The translations under genes were made by a program, and so were the position numbers. This document shows positions 1 to 12,560 of a DNA stretch of 64,000 nt, one piece after another (positions within the stretch are counted from its first letter, which is position 1; every line of letters starts with the position of its first letter). The notes beneath the pieces were generated by a model. It ran no database searches. It saw only the letters and a program-made list of their open reading frames with translations, and was not told the origin of the DNA. Origin of the DNA: Acanthopleura granulata (lineage: Eukaryota > Mollusca > Polyplacophora > Chitonida > Chitonidae); contig JABBOT010000031.1 in assembly GCA_016165875.1 (NCBI GenBank), forward strand, positions 1,981,036-2,045,035, read 5' to 3'.

Positions 1-583
1 ACAATCTTCACTGGTTGACTACAAAACTTAAGTTCAGGGTATACATGACCTTTCCGTTTATTACAGAAATGCATATTGACGGTTTTAGACGGAGAAAATC
101 TAAGACCATTGGCAACTGCCCATTTCTCGATGTTATTGAGAAAAAGCTGCAGTTGCCGTTCGATATTATTCATATTTTTAGCACGGTAGCATATCAGGAA
201 ATCGTCTACATATAAAGAACCCTCAGTACCAGATGTTAATGTTTGAGCCCAGCTGTTAATTTTTTATGCTGAACAGTGTTGGTGAAAGGATACTGCCCTG
301 GGGCAAACCCATCTCTTGCTCATAAGAGTCAGAAAGAGTAGACCCCACCCGTACCTTAAACAGATGATCAGATAAAAATTGAGATGTAAATAAAGGTAAG
401 CGACCTTTTCAACCCATATCAGCAAGGTCTTTCAAAATACCATATTCCCATGTGGTGTCGTAGGTGAGTTTCCTGAAGACAAAGGGCAATAGGATTTAAT
501 GATTGGACAAGCTGTTCTATTTCAATAAAATAAACCTTAATACTTCGACAATTCCATTGTATAATTTTGTCGTACGTAGACAT
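1..583 (-). pseudogene. LINE copy 1: ORF2 remnant, endonuclease start fused to RT
   Basis: Remnant of the second ORF of an I/Jockey-type non-LTR retrotransposon, continuing past the left window edge. On the minus strand it starts near 583 with an endonuclease-like N-terminus (IIQWNCRSIK, then CLQETHL). At about 465-475 it jumps straight into reverse transcriptase, just inside motif A (TYDTTWEYGILKDLADMG). RT then continues through GLPQGSILSPTLFS to the catalytic YVDDF at 198-212. The endonuclease core, the early RT motifs and the first catalytic Asp of motif A are missing. The junction changes frame and stops are present, so the element cannot be autonomous. The copy at 60556-61140 has the same junction. 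Confidence 0.8.
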
Positions 584-639
584 TAGTGAGGGAGGCGTAT
601 AGGAGATTTGTCTTTATGTTTGGACCGAGGGCGACCCTT

Positions 640-2061
640 CCTTGGAGACCGGCTGGACGATCTCCTGGGTGCGGGTGATGTATCCATCACATCCGCACCT
701 CATGTTGAAGGGACAACGTCTTCCAACGATCCAAACCTGTTAAATGGTTGGAGAGGATCACTAGTGGCCTTAGACAGACGTTCTGTTGGGCCACTCGGTT
801 CACTGGTTTTAATATTACTTTGAAGTTTCTTTTTGGATTTGTTTTTGTCGTTATCATTTTTAGAGGGCTGAGGTTCAGGTATCCCATTTTTTTCTGCATC
901 GTTTACTGGTTTTATTTCTTGTAGTGAGGTGGTCTGGGTGGAACAAGAGTTCCGGACAGGTTGAGGTGAATGGTTCCACAGTGATCGAACTTGGTTTGTC
1001 GTTTCCAATGGGCCAGGTCAAGGAAGTTTGAGTTGCAACAGATGTGGCAGCTCCCTGACTACATTGGAAAGCGAAGTCTCCGATGACGTTCTAGAAAGTG
1101 AGGCCAATTTGCGGGCTTCCTGACAAAAAATGTTGTTTTTAGTTTTTTAATTGATTCCTTGTTTTTCTTTCATGAAAAGAGGACAGTTCTTAGAGGAGGC
1201 CATGTGATCTCGGCCGCAATTGCAGCACTTAACTGTGCTGCTGGAGTCAAAACCATCATGACCTTCACTGCCGCATCGGAAAAAAAAAACAGTTTATTTT
1301 TACAATGGCCTTTGCCATGACCAAATTTTAGGAATTAAAACATCGTGTCGAGTTAGGTATGTATAAATCCACTTTAACCCTGTACGGGCCAATGTAGATA
1401 TATGATGGTAGAGACGTGCTATTTAAGGTTAACAGATATGTGTTTAATTTGAGGATGTTACCAGCCTTTTTGTGGTGAAAAGCTTCATTCTGACAACACC
1501 TTGTGGTTTTAATTCTGCACAGATTTCTTCTTCAGATAGAACGAAGATATCCCAATCCCTGACACGTATTATTCCCTGACAACTGTTCAGGGTATTGTGA
1601 GTGGATATAAAAACAGATATATTTCAAATTTTATTCAATGATAGTAAATTTTTGGATTGTTGTTTCTGGAAACATTCGATGAGAATTTCTCCGGATCGTA
1701 GTTTTTTAACACTTTTTAAAGTACCTGCTGCACCTTTTAGTCGCCTTGTACGACTAGCCCGGGGAGGCTGTGGAACTATTCTATTCACCAGAACCATGCG
1801 GGGTATAGGCATGGAAGGCGCGGCCTTAGCCTGCGGCTTTCTCAGTGGGGTGGGTAATTTTTTAAGCCGGCAACTGTCCGTCAAAGGTAAGAAACACCAT
1901 GAAATTAGTTTACAGGCTGAGAATAAGCTAAATTCCATCACCGACCATGTCTCTACAGCGATAATTGAAGGTAAATTTTCGGATACCGAGTTTCGGTTAA
2001 AACTCGAAAAGTCGAAAAATACCAAGAAATGAAAGAAAAGATTCGAGTCGGTACAGCACAT
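640..2061 (-). pseudogene. LINE copy 1: ORF1 (gag-like) remnant
   Basis: Nucleic-acid-binding ORF1 of the same LINE. The N-terminal part (about 2061-1500) has the RRM-like gag signature KLRSGEILIECFQKQQ. A CCHC zinc-knuckle region lies at about 1340-1150, clearer in the other copy as CFNSQKFGHGKGQCKN. A Lys/Ser-rich tail ends near 700 (KNKSKKKLQS). Several frameshifts and stops break the frame. It lies directly upstream of the ORF2 remnant, the usual ORF1-ORF2 order. The family call rests on the gag-like block plus zinc knuckles plus a Jockey/I-type RT. Confidence 0.7.
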
Positions 2062-3384
2062 AACTCATTTTCATTAGAGAAGAAAAGGAAGGAAGAGTTA
2101 ATGCAGCATGGGCGGGACGAAGCCCGCGCACCCTTCATGAAAAAACTATCCGCCAATTCTTGACAAAGATGTGGGATGCCGGAGTTCGATATACTTGTAG
2201 TATTACTAGTGAGTCGGCTATAAGATGTGTCCATCTCGTTTATCCAATATACTCACTTTGACCGCAACTGGGGTCAAGTGGGGGTTAGCTTTATATATTA
2301 TGCACAAACTTTGCAACGCTATACAAGACCAGACATACGAAAGGTCCATACTCAAAGAAAAATTAGATGATTTAATTTGCTGTGGGTTTGCAGGCCGCAG
2401 TGGTAAATTAGATTAGGCCGGACCGCCACACTCCAAGTGACGGATTAATTGAGGTCCCCTATAATACTGATTCGTTGAAGTAAAAAAATCAAAACCCTTA
2501 TACACGTCTCGCCGGAGTCACGTAAGGTTTCAATTTCTTTTTCATTTATGCGCATTGGGACTCCACCGGGAAGTGCTTCTCATAGGCCTATGGGAACTGG
2601 TCGCCCAAGGTAGGCATGCAACCCTTCTGCAATACCACACCTGTCCTCGGGCTGAACCATCCTAGGGTTCGAACCCCCAGATGTGAGAGAGAAGTGACTG
2701 GTGTGTACCGTATCGGTCTTTGGGAGATCCCAAACGCCTTTCGAGTATCTTAGCTGCGAATTTATATATTGATACCTCCGAAACCCTGTTGTATATATTA
2801 GTCGCCAAAAAGTACCTATCTGGTATAGACAGAGTGATAAAAAATATCACCTTGGTTTTTACCCAGAGAGATTATTTTCGCTGAATTCCGCAGAAAAAAA
2901 TATGCTAGTCATCCATCCCACAATACCATGCGGAAGACATGGCGTCAGAAACTGATAGCTCTCAGTTCACATTGAAAAATCGTTAATATAGCCTCCACAT
3001 TCTTTTATATTTACACCAGCTAGTTTGTAGATTTACACCAGCTACACCAGTAGAATGTATTTTATTAACCGTCAGAACTGATTTATACACAATAGAGCAG
3101 CCAATATACAGTCAATATGCTTTACACAGTCCTAGGACAAGCATAAATAGGTCAGGAGACTCACGTACCACTATCTATTATCACGTTATATATAGCGAAC
3201 CTGGACGTATGTGAGTCTCGGGGCTATGTTGTACACATAATACACGTAGGTAATACCTGCTGGCCTTTAATCTTCGATGGATCGATATAGGCGGGTCAGG
3301 CCTGCATTGCCTAAAACACAGCATGAGCACACTTGCGGATTTTGGCTAGGTGGGCTTTGCAGTTTAATCACCACAGATATACGC
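2062..3384 (-). repeat. Shared 5' flank of LINE copy 1 (direct repeat with 62.6-64.0 kb)
   Basis: Noncoding sequence upstream of ORF1 that matches 62640-64000 nearly base for base with scattered substitutions. It may be the LINE 5' UTR or part of a larger duplicated segment. It holds a perfect palindrome, gggttcgaaccc, at 2665-2676, resembling a Pol III B box or tRNA T-arm, but no tRNA fold was found around it. Confidence 0.7.
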
Positions 3385-4038
3385 ACAGCAACACATATCT
3401 CTAAATGGTGAGCCTTCCGTGGGGCTATTATTCCGTAAGCAATCCCCAGTTATTTCTGAATGTGAACGGGCGTCTGTCTGCATAGGTAATTAGCAAAAGT
3501 TTATGTACGCGGGCACCATATGGCTTGATGTGCAGTAGAAATTTGCCGGAGGAAGGGCTGGGGCTCCCTGGGGGTCGGGGAGGCTCCCAATAGAAAGTCC
3601 AGTCCGCTGCTAACCTTTTTATACTATAGATGACGTCAGTATCTTGAAGATCATAGATTTAGTCTTTAAATCCAGCTAAACCTTCCATATAGTCTAATCG
3701 TTGTGTCACAAGTTCACCTTCCTCCTACTGTAATTTCTTTTCCGCATACCACTCTATGCCATCATCCATCCTGATCATTCATCTCTCACCCATGTTAATA
3801 GATTTTGATTGACTAACGCGCGCTAAAAGATCTAGCTGCGTTTTCATGGCATAATACATGAAGTCTTTGGGTACAGGCGGCAACACTTTTGTGCCATATT
3901 ACATGGAGGGTGTTTTTATATGCATTTTTTGACAGACACCTAACTTGTGAATCTGTGTGCTGCTTGGTTGTTAGAGTTGCTGAGTTTAGTTAGTTAGGGT
4001 ATATAAGATTAGTCCTAAGGGATATTCAGTGCATTGGC
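3385..4038. other. Intergenic stretch, no gene seen
   Basis: No protein or RNA gene is supported. The sequence is of mixed composition between the end of the LINE copy 1 homology and the next LINE remnant. Why homology with the right-hand copy ends here cannot be judged, because the right copy reaches the window edge. Confidence 0.5.
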
Positions 4039-7010
4039 TTGTGCGAAGCGATGGACTCGAGGGGACGTACGGAGTGGCTGTGGCAGAATGATCTACAGTC
4101 TGATATGGAATTCGGGCCAAGTATTTTACGCTCAGGTAAACGGCGACTGAGATCAAATCCTGAAAATGCTGCTGGTAAGAAATCTCGATCTGTTTCCTCT
4201 ACGCCTGAAGTTATTGTCGATAGCAACGTGGTCTTTATGAAAGCCACTGGTAACCACTATCTATCTAAAGGAAGACTGTGTCCAAGACCTCCGGTACCCT
4301 GGTGGAATGAAGAATGCAAGGAAGCGATCAAAGCTCGCAAGAAAGCTAAAAACAGAGTAAGGCGTACGCTACTCCATCTTGATATAATAGACTACAAGAA
4401 CAAGGAGGCTCAAAGAATAATCAAGAGAGCCCAGAAGTCTTATTGGCGTATGTTTTGTTCTACCGTAAACTCTAACACATCTTTCAAATCGGTTTTACAA
4501 AAGGTTAACGCAGTTAGGGGAAACCACTCTAACTCATCTGTATCCACTCTAAGTAAAGAGCATGTAATATGTGTAAGTGATGTACATAAAGCTCATTATA
4601 TTGTGTAAAAGTTTTGCTTGTGTCAATAGCTGTGACAATTATGGTTCGGTTCGGGTTTTAAGCATTACATAGATGACTTTGATAAGGAGTGTGACTTTTC
4701 TAATATTATACTAAACGCTATGGTAATAAACAATGATTTTTCTCTGGCAGATGTCAAGCAGGCTATATCTAGAGGTAACAATAGTTCGCCGGGAGAAGAT
4801 GATGTCCATAACTGTATGTTGCGTAATATGCCTGAGGTTTTTAAAAAAAAATTATTACTTCTTTTTAACCGTGTTTGGAATTCCATGACGATACCTTTTT
4901 TGGCCTGGGGTAAAGCGATTGTGGTACCTCTTCTCAACCCCGGAGAGGGTTACGTCTTATCCGTTATCGTATAGATCCATTTCCCTCACCAGTAATTTAT
5001 GTAAATTGAGGGAGCGTACTGTCAGTGCTTGCCTAACGTGGCACCTTGAAATTAATGATCATTTTCAGCCCAATTACAGTGTGGTTTTAGACGAACCGAC
5101 GGACAACAGAACATGTTGTTAGATTAAAAACTGAAATTAAGAATGGATTGTTAAACAAGGAATGTTTTAGCACTTTTCTCAGACGTGAGAAGGCATATCA
5201 TATGGTGTGGAGAAGAGGGGTGCTGAAGAAAATGGCAGAGATGGGTTTGGGCGGAAAGATATTGGCATGGGTGAGAAACTTTGTCTAAGAGATATATAAG
5301 AATTCTCAGACCCTATTACTATGGAGAATGGTACCCCTCGGGGAAGTGTCATTTCACCGTTATTGTTCAATATCATGATAAATGATGTTCCTAGTGTTGT
5401 TCATCCTGGAACTAAATGTGGTCTTTTTGCAGATGATAAAGCCGTATGGGCATCGTCCAAAAGTTTTAAATTGGCTCATAAGTACCTCCAAAACAGGCTA
5501 AACTCTTTTTTTTCCTGGGGAGTTGGGGGAATAATGGGGCTTTAAATTCACTCCTGTTAAATCCGAAGGTATGATATTTACTCCTAAAGCATAATGCCGG
5601 ACTCTCCCCTTTTTTTGGGTGATGATGCCATAAAAATATCTCCTACATTTAAATACTTAGGTGTGCGGTTAGATAAATCTCTGATATATGATTAAATAGT
5701 TGTTAAATGTGCTAAGGCCTTTAATTTAATGCGATCCATCTCTGGAACTTCATGGGGGGAGCAGATAAAACCTCTTTATTGATGTTATACAGGGCTCTCA
5801 TTCTGTCAAGAATGGATTATTGCTGCTAAGTATTTGATTCAGCGGCCCAGTCAGTTACAGGTAAGCTAGATAGTATCCAATATAGAGCGTTATCTGTTTG
5901 TACTGGTGCAATTAAAGGGGCCTCGTTACGTTGTTCACAGGTGGCCCTCAGTGAACTCCCATTGTCGATTAGAGGTAAGCTCAGAACTTTAAAATACTCG
6001 CTTGTTCTCAGGTCGTCCTACGATAATCCTGCTTCTCAATTATTACAGCCTTCATATTATGATTTTCTGTACAATGGGCGCTATTCCAGAAACTTTAGCA
6101 TACGATCAAGAGATAGCCTTGCTGACGTGAGTGTTGACCTGACCGAGCCGGGAAAAGCTACTCCTTTCCCGCACCCGCCTTGGCTCCTCCAAGTACCTAA
6201 TGTTTGCAAAAATGGCGTTGAGTGAGCATACCCGCAAATTTGACCAACCTAACCTTATCTGCTTGCATCAAGAAGTGTGGACAGGGAAGTGTGGCATTGG
6301 GTTTGCAGTGCCGGAAATAAAATCAAGCTATTCATTTAGAATGTCTGATAAATTGTCGGTCTTCACATGTGAGTTATTAGCAATCCACTGCTCTTTACGC
6401 TGGGTTGAGGAATATAGACCAGTGAGGGCTATGATTTTTTTTCTGATTCACCTGCAGCAAGTGAAATTAAGAATTACTATTGGCAAACTGTGTCTCCTGT
6501 AATTTTGGAGCTATTATGGCTGATAACCTCGTATTTTCAGGGGATAGAGATTTGCTTGGCATGGGTACCAGCCCACATGGCAATAGTGGGTACTGAATAA
6601 GCGGATAAGGCTGCAAAACACGCACTTCTGCTGAATAATATATCTCTCTTACACATTATCATGTCGAGAGATGTTCAACGAAGTAAGTCACACTTCTACT
6701 CGCTTTGGCAGAATGAGTGGGATACAACGAATAAGGGTCGTTTTTATTTTCGATTTCAGCCTTCTATCTCCAGTGGTTATGTAAGCCTTTTTTATTTTCA
6801 ATTTCAGCCTTCTATCTCCAGTGGTTATGTGAGCCTATCTCAAAGACGACACGATGTGTTATTTTTCAGATTAATGTCTGGTGTTTTACTTCATAACTTA
6901 CGAATTTTCAAGAATTTTCAATTTTCAAGACATTTTCAAAATGTCACCCAACTGGCTTGTGTGATCTTTGTGATGCAGATGAGTCCGAAGTTTCATTTTC
7001 TTTGAAGATG
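4039..7010 (+). pseudogene. Non-LTR retrotransposon remnant (RT and RNase H), plus strand
   Basis: Broken ORF2 of an I/Nimb-like LINE. The first block (4039-4608) has the post-endonuclease linker (PVPWWNEECKEAIKARKKAK) preceded by a basic stretch that may derive from ORF1. RT follows in pieces: SPGEDDVHNCMLRNMP (about 4790), FSTFLRREKAYHMVWRRGVL (about 5165), MENGTPRGSVISPLLFN (5321) and the catalytic FADD box (about 5430). RNase H-like sequence runs from about 6260 to 6640 (WVPAHMAIVGTE, then a stop, then ADKAAK). Several stops and frameshifts separate these pieces. The element is in the opposite orientation to LINE copies 1 and 2, and its RT differs from theirs, so it is a separate insertion. 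Confidence 0.85.
6741..6836 (+). repeat. 48-bp in-frame tandem duplication in the LINE tail
   Basis: Two adjacent copies of a 48-bp unit encode a repeated 16-residue block (FQPSISSGYVSL is the shared core). The ttcagccttctatctcc core begins at 6755 and again at 6803. It is most simply a slippage or unequal-exchange duplication in a dead element. Confidence 0.8.
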
Positions 7011-8920
7011 ATCCGGATATAATGTAATCAGAACTCAAATGTTTGCAAAGCTATAACATTATGGTATTTTCCAGCATACATTACAGGCCATTCCGTGTCC
7101 TCCTCGAAACAGTCAGTCTGCAATGAAGTGGCCAAGTTAATTATTAATTCAAGATGATTTTAAGTCTCCCCAAACTTCATCCTGTTTATTTGAGTGTTAT
7201 TTCTAGTAAAGTAATATAAATCTACCCTTGCAATTAAAGCATGGTGTGCATCATCCCTTTTCAGAGCTTGGAAAACGCCAAATTCATAATTTCACTCAGT
7301 CACATATTCAATGCAGACACCCGTTGTTACTTTGCTGCATAAGCTTTGTTTTCCGTCCCCTCAGGTATCGTATTCCATCGTATAGATTGTCGTAAAATAT
7401 TTGACATATTTTCTACTCGGTAATAGTTTTTGGCAGACACTGGTTGTTACTTGGCTGCATAAGCTTTGTTCCCCTCAGGTCATCCTGTCCTGATTAGAAT
7501 TAAAAGAAGACCAGGAAACAAAAGAATTCCAGTCCTCTCAACCAGTCGTTCCTCGTTTTATATTCCAGGTTAAGTATACCACGCGACAGTCGAATACACC
7601 ATCTACTCTGTCTGAACTATACATTTGATAATACCCCGTTATGCCGGCCAAACTACCCTTTCACGAAAGAATTCTAATTGTAACTGTACATCTATATGTT
7701 TACATCATAGACATCTGATTTGCCGTGTTTATTTATCATAGTACAGAGCATTTTTTTACGGACAAGAAAATTTGCTATATACACAAGAATTTTAGTATTT
7801 CAGTCCGGAAATATTTAATTTCCAACTTGCTTAATGGTGACTAGCAGGATTTTAGACCCTTTGGTTAGTTTCACCGGAAAGATTATAATTCCAACTCAGA
7901 AAAAAGTTGGAGGCTTGTATTTCAAATGCCTTGCCTTCTTCCAAGTTCCAGGTGAATAAGAGACGAGGCTTAATCCCCTTAACTTCCTATATTATGATAA
8001 GCGGTAAGTGGTCGCGGTCCTAAGACGATCGACCAATCAGGCGCGAGGAGGTGTGGGTGCTCGAGTGGAGGAATGAAGCAGACGTGCTTTTGAGCTTAAA
8101 ACGCATTAAGAGGTTATGCATGTGTATGCATTGCTGAAATCCATCATGACATTTCACGTGACAGGCAATTCTATTTCAACACGTACTAGGGTTAAACAGC
8201 ATGTGACGACTGTGCACATGTCTTCATAACATCTCTGAGTACTTCAGTCCAAGGGAACTCGAGTGATCAATGGGGATTCCCTTTCGTTTCCTACACCCTA
8301 AACCCGGTCCTTGCCCCTTGGTTTTGCCAGAACAGACACTAGGGTAAATATCCACCAATCACACGGCATCTCGGGCTTTACCTGAACGAATAAGCCGATC
8401 TTAGCCAGTGTAGTTTATGGTGTGAAAAGAATGCCAATGGGCCTTCTGCATCAACAGGTGCTACATATGAGGGAGTCGAGTTCGTTCATGGATCATTAAC
8501 CCAATTCCACCAATACATCCCTTGTGTCACAGCTCCCAGACACCATCTTGAGCTCGTGATATATGATCTTATGCTCCGGGGCTGACTTAGGTCTTGCACA
8601 ATGCGCTGACAATATCGGGCCATCCTGCACATCCGGTATGAGTAACTTTCAGCATGTATAAGAAATATAGAGGATACTGCAGACCTTGACCAAGTCCCGG
8701 GGCGAGCGACAAAACCTCATCTTCAGTTAAGCTTAAATTAGGACTTTAAGCATCCTGTAAATGTTATTTCAAGACAACTGTATTCCAAAAAATTGTGTCC
8801 AGTACCGGTTTCCAAGCCTAAGCATTGTGACGAGGTTTGAAATTTTTACCTACATGTAAGTCATGATTGGCTTTTTGCAATAATTCCCGGGCAGTGATTC
8901 TAAACAGAATAAACAGCGTT
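7011..8920. other. Intergenic; short direct repeat at 7.3-7.5 kb
   Basis: No gene is recognised. A diverged direct repeat occurs at about 7313-7366 and 7434-7482, sharing gctgcataagctttgtt. The rest is unique-looking, AT-rich DNA with no long reading frame and no clear RNA structure. Confidence 0.5.
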
Positions 8921-8924
8921 GTTA

Positions 8925-9335
8925 GTATATTGATCTGTGTTGATCAAGACCGAGGTTGGGACGACGCCGAGAGGTTAATATAGATATGTTGTAATCGCCA
9001 TAGAACTCAGGAATACAGAGGCACGGGTTCAACCCCGGCCGTGGGCAGGGATTTACTAAATTCCCCCCGCTCTCACCGCCCATTTGGGCTTTGATGACCG
9101 TCTCGTGTGCTTGTCGTTTGCGCAGCCTAAAGTTAGTTGAAGACCATTTGTCTTTCGTCAGTATGGCGTGCATGTACGCCTGTTCGTCTCATGTACAGAA
9201 ATTCATCCGTAACTTCCCAGTGGTGCCTGATTTGTCGTGGATATTCCTCCACATAAAAAACTAACCGTCGTGTAAGTGAAAAATTCTTGGAATATAGCGT
9301 GAAACGACAATAAGATACCAAATAAAACAATGTTC
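8925..9335 (+). mobile_element. tRNA-derived SINE
   Basis: A Pol III B-box-like sequence (gggttcaaccccgg, 9025-9038) lies downstream of a tRNA-like head. A body and a tail resembling the window's other SINEs follow (gtgtaagtgaaaaattcttgg, then an A-rich end). The exact ends and target-site duplication were not resolved. Confidence 0.6.
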
Positions 9336-11735
9336 AAGTCAAGAAAAGGGCTACAGTATATATACATTTTAGAGACTCGTCGTCGTCGGCTGATTTTTTA
9401 AAATTATGTTTTATTTCCATTTTTGGTTTTTGTCACAAAGATAAGCACATAAAGAACACCACAATATCTATTTTGACACAAAACAGAAAGAATATAGATT
9501 TTTTTCAACAAAGGAAACAGAGTTTAAAGTGCAATGTACAACCAAAATACCGTTTTCGAGTGGATATTCTCTTACAGATCCAGAAAAGTAGTGCAATGGG
9601 ATAAAGTTTTGGGGAATAATTTTGCTTTCATACCGCTATCATCGTCATTATATCAAGCCGGACACTCCGTACATTGCTTTCGCATTTATGACTCCGTTTT
9701 CTGCCTTGATCAATCGACAAGGCGAAACTCTTCCATTCCGAACTTGAAAAGCCGCCATCGCTGTCCAATCAGATACTTGCCTGCTCGGGTTGGCTAAGAA
9801 TTAATGCATGTATTTTATTTCAAACTTGTCAGTCAAATATACCGATAGCCCTTAAATACGTAGTGGGCACACATTGCGAGTTGACTGAGCCATGCAGGTA
9901 GAATAGACCACGATATGTCTTGCTCGTGTTGTGTTTTGCAGCACGGTTTCATAGAACATTAACGCCTGCGTGGTCGCGGGGGGTTTAATGTTACACGAGA
10001 GCATTAATTTTCCTTACGATTTATGTAGTAAATTTGTCAACTTCAACCCCCAAAATATATATCCACAAACTTTCGCGGCTTGGACTTTTTCATACATCCA
10101 AAAAACCACCATAGCATGACCACAAATTTTTAACGATGTTGCTCCTAGACGCAATAGCGGTAACCTCGGGGGAGGTATCGACAAAAAGTTTTCAGTTGTA
10201 TCCAAATTATTTTAACTGTGTAAAATGACAGCATAGAAATGTATAGTGTATAAAGAGTGTGGCAGTATTGTGCAACACTCAGCAATTCGGAGCCAAATCT
10301 TCGACCTAACTAGTCGAATCGCGCATGTGTAACCTTAATTCAGAGTGCAAAGGCACAGTGGGTAAGTCTGGCAGTTTAGCTCTAATCTTATGTCTTCGGT
10401 TACAGGCTGACTTATTGAATGGTCAAGAGATTTCATCCTGTTTGATCACCATGATTGAACGCTCCAAGAATTATTTGGACATCACACCTTAATATGACAG
10501 CAGGCCAGACTCTGTCTGTTTAGCTGGTTTGATCTCCATCCCTATAGGTGTTGAAAGTTCTTTGGCTTGTAAGATTTTAGAAAAAATCTAAAAAACAACA
10601 TACGCGTACACATGTTGGATCGTCTTTGCTGCAAATCCATTAGGCGAACTACTATTTCATTGGATAATTTATTTGCATTAAAATTCATTAGCTAAGCCTA
10701 ATGAGTCGGGTGGATTATTTATTTCTGCATGCTGGATCAAGACAGGAAGCGTAGCTATAGGCGAAGTGTCTGACTTCGTAAAATGAAGATGATGGCTGTA
10801 TGCTACATGTTTTTCAATTCTGTATTCCATGACAATAAAACTGGGTAAACCTTTGAAGCTTGTGATCTCTTGTCTGTAGCTACAATCATATTTATATATT
10901 GCTTGCCTAGTAAAAGAAAAGATAAGTTTAAGCAAAATGGTTTCGCTATTTAATACGACCATATGGTTGCAATTATTAAAGACCCAACCTGATCAACCTT
11001 GCCACATTGTATGAGATATAGAGCACTGTACAAATAAATGGCTCTTCATCCACGCCCCAAAAGCTACAGACTGGAGATCTTACAATTTTCATTTTTACCA
11101 GTTGAGTGTTAGCGGCGAGTTGTTTGTGCAAAAGTTTATATTGAAATTGCCAAAGGTGTGTGTTAATGTGCAAGACTTTGTCATTAAATAGTTTCCGAAT
11201 CCCAATTTATACTAACCTAATTCATTTTCACATTTTCGCTGGCTTTCTGGGGCCCGGCTATTGGACTCAAGTCTCTCATATACAAATCTACACAAGCTCT
11301 CTTTGTTTCATCATATGAGGGATATTTGCCGGGAAGTAATAAAACTAAAACTAAAACTAACTTTCTTGAACTTAAATACTCATTCCAAGCTTTAGATAAA
11401 TGACATAGTAAACAGTTATAGTCTGAATAAATACCACGTGATTTGAACATTTCTTTCAGTGTGTCAAAAATTGAGCGATTTTCCGTTCACGTCTAAAAGG
11501 TCCGGAAGGTAGCACAGTCTATCGTTATACTAATGATGTATAAACGCAGGTTTGTTGCCTCTTGTGTTTATTCACATCTATAAACAAATGTGATTCATTT
11601 GATTTTGGTTTACTCTGGGATTTTATTATTTCACATGTGTGAAGTTGGCTAGTAAAAACATCAAGAGACGCCGAATTGTTTTAAATATCATGTACAAAAA
11701 TGATATTACGCAGATGTCTGTTTTTAATTGATGAT
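9336..11735. other. Intergenic, no gene seen
   Basis: AT-rich sequence with only short, unconvincing reading frames. No conserved protein motif, tRNA, or long repeat was recognised on either strand. A short (aaaact)n run is present near 11338-11362. Confidence 0.5.
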
Positions 11736-11742
11736 CAGCCCC

Positions 11743-12016
11743 TCACCAAGACATGGTGATAAGCCCACCATTGAAAAGTGGTGATCAGGACATCACCAAA
11801 AAATGGTGATCAATAAAGAATCTCATCATTTCCAGCCATCACCAAAAAATAGTGATGGCCGTCACCAAACTTCGGTGAAGGCCATCACTAAATTTTGGTG
11901 ATGACGATAAATGGTGACGGACTTCAGTCATCACCATATTTTGGTGATGTGCTGATCACTATTTTTTGGTGATGTGCTGATCACCATTTTTTGGAGATAC
12001 TTCTCACCATTTTTTC
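11743..12016. repeat. Cluster of nine consecutive short hairpins (TCACC/GGTGA)
   Basis: About 270 bp made almost wholly of imperfect inverted repeats of the form catcaccaaaaaatggtgatg. I count nine in a row, each with a 5-9 bp stem and a 4-8 nt A/T-rich loop. Loops and spacing vary, so it is not a simple tandem satellite. It sits about 1.8 kb upstream of the receptor start codon. Its function is unknown. Confidence 0.75.
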
Positions 12017-12099
12017 CGTTGTATGTAGTGTGTGTGCAGTTTCTCAAGTGTAAAGTATTAGGCGAGAAAGCATTTCCATTTGTTTTTTTTCTCTGCCAT

Positions 12100-12560
12100 G
12101 CACCACAGTTATGTGATGTTCATGTTTTAAAAATTCTTTTATTTCCAAAGTAATTGATTTGTTCTTCTACAATACCCTTTGTCTCAGTTATTTCTGTTCC
12201 ATCATTTGAAATAAAATTTGTGTATAACGTTTTTCAGTGTACTTTCTATTTTCTAAAAGAAGTAGCTTTTGGTTTTTCGTCTTTTTCAAACCATCTAGTT
12301 TTTGCTCTTAACAACACTCCTTTTATTTTCACTTCTCTGATGCTCTTTGATTCTCTCTCTGTGTCGTTTAGTTGTTGTAACTTGCAACACGGCATGGCTT
12401 GTATTACTTATATCTTCGTTTATTTTATCAGCTAGCGTATTTTTTTTCACTTCCAATTCCTTGCCCAATTACATTTTCGCTCAGAATGATGTAGATTGCC
12501 CCTTAACACCGTTAGAAAAGTATCTAAAAATAAATTCGTGCTGAAAATTGTATATCTGTG
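12100..12560 (-). pseudogene. L1/CR1-like LINE fragment
   Basis: Read on the minus strand, about 12340-12150 encodes GVLLRAKTRWFEKDEKP, then a stop, then a stretch containing SNDGTEITE and GIVEEQINYF. This matches the RAKxRWxExGEKPTxYF spacer and following block found between endonuclease and RT in L1-like and related LINEs. Only this short part is present and it is broken. The open plus-strand stretches here are shadows of it. Confidence 0.5.

Noticed and set aside
2661..2680. tRNA gene at gggttcgaaccc
   Set aside because: The palindrome resembles a T-arm, but no acceptor, D or anticodon stem was found around it; it recurs in the other LINE copy.
12154..12544. Two plus-strand open frames as genes
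   Set aside because: They are the complement of an L1-like fragment on the minus strand.
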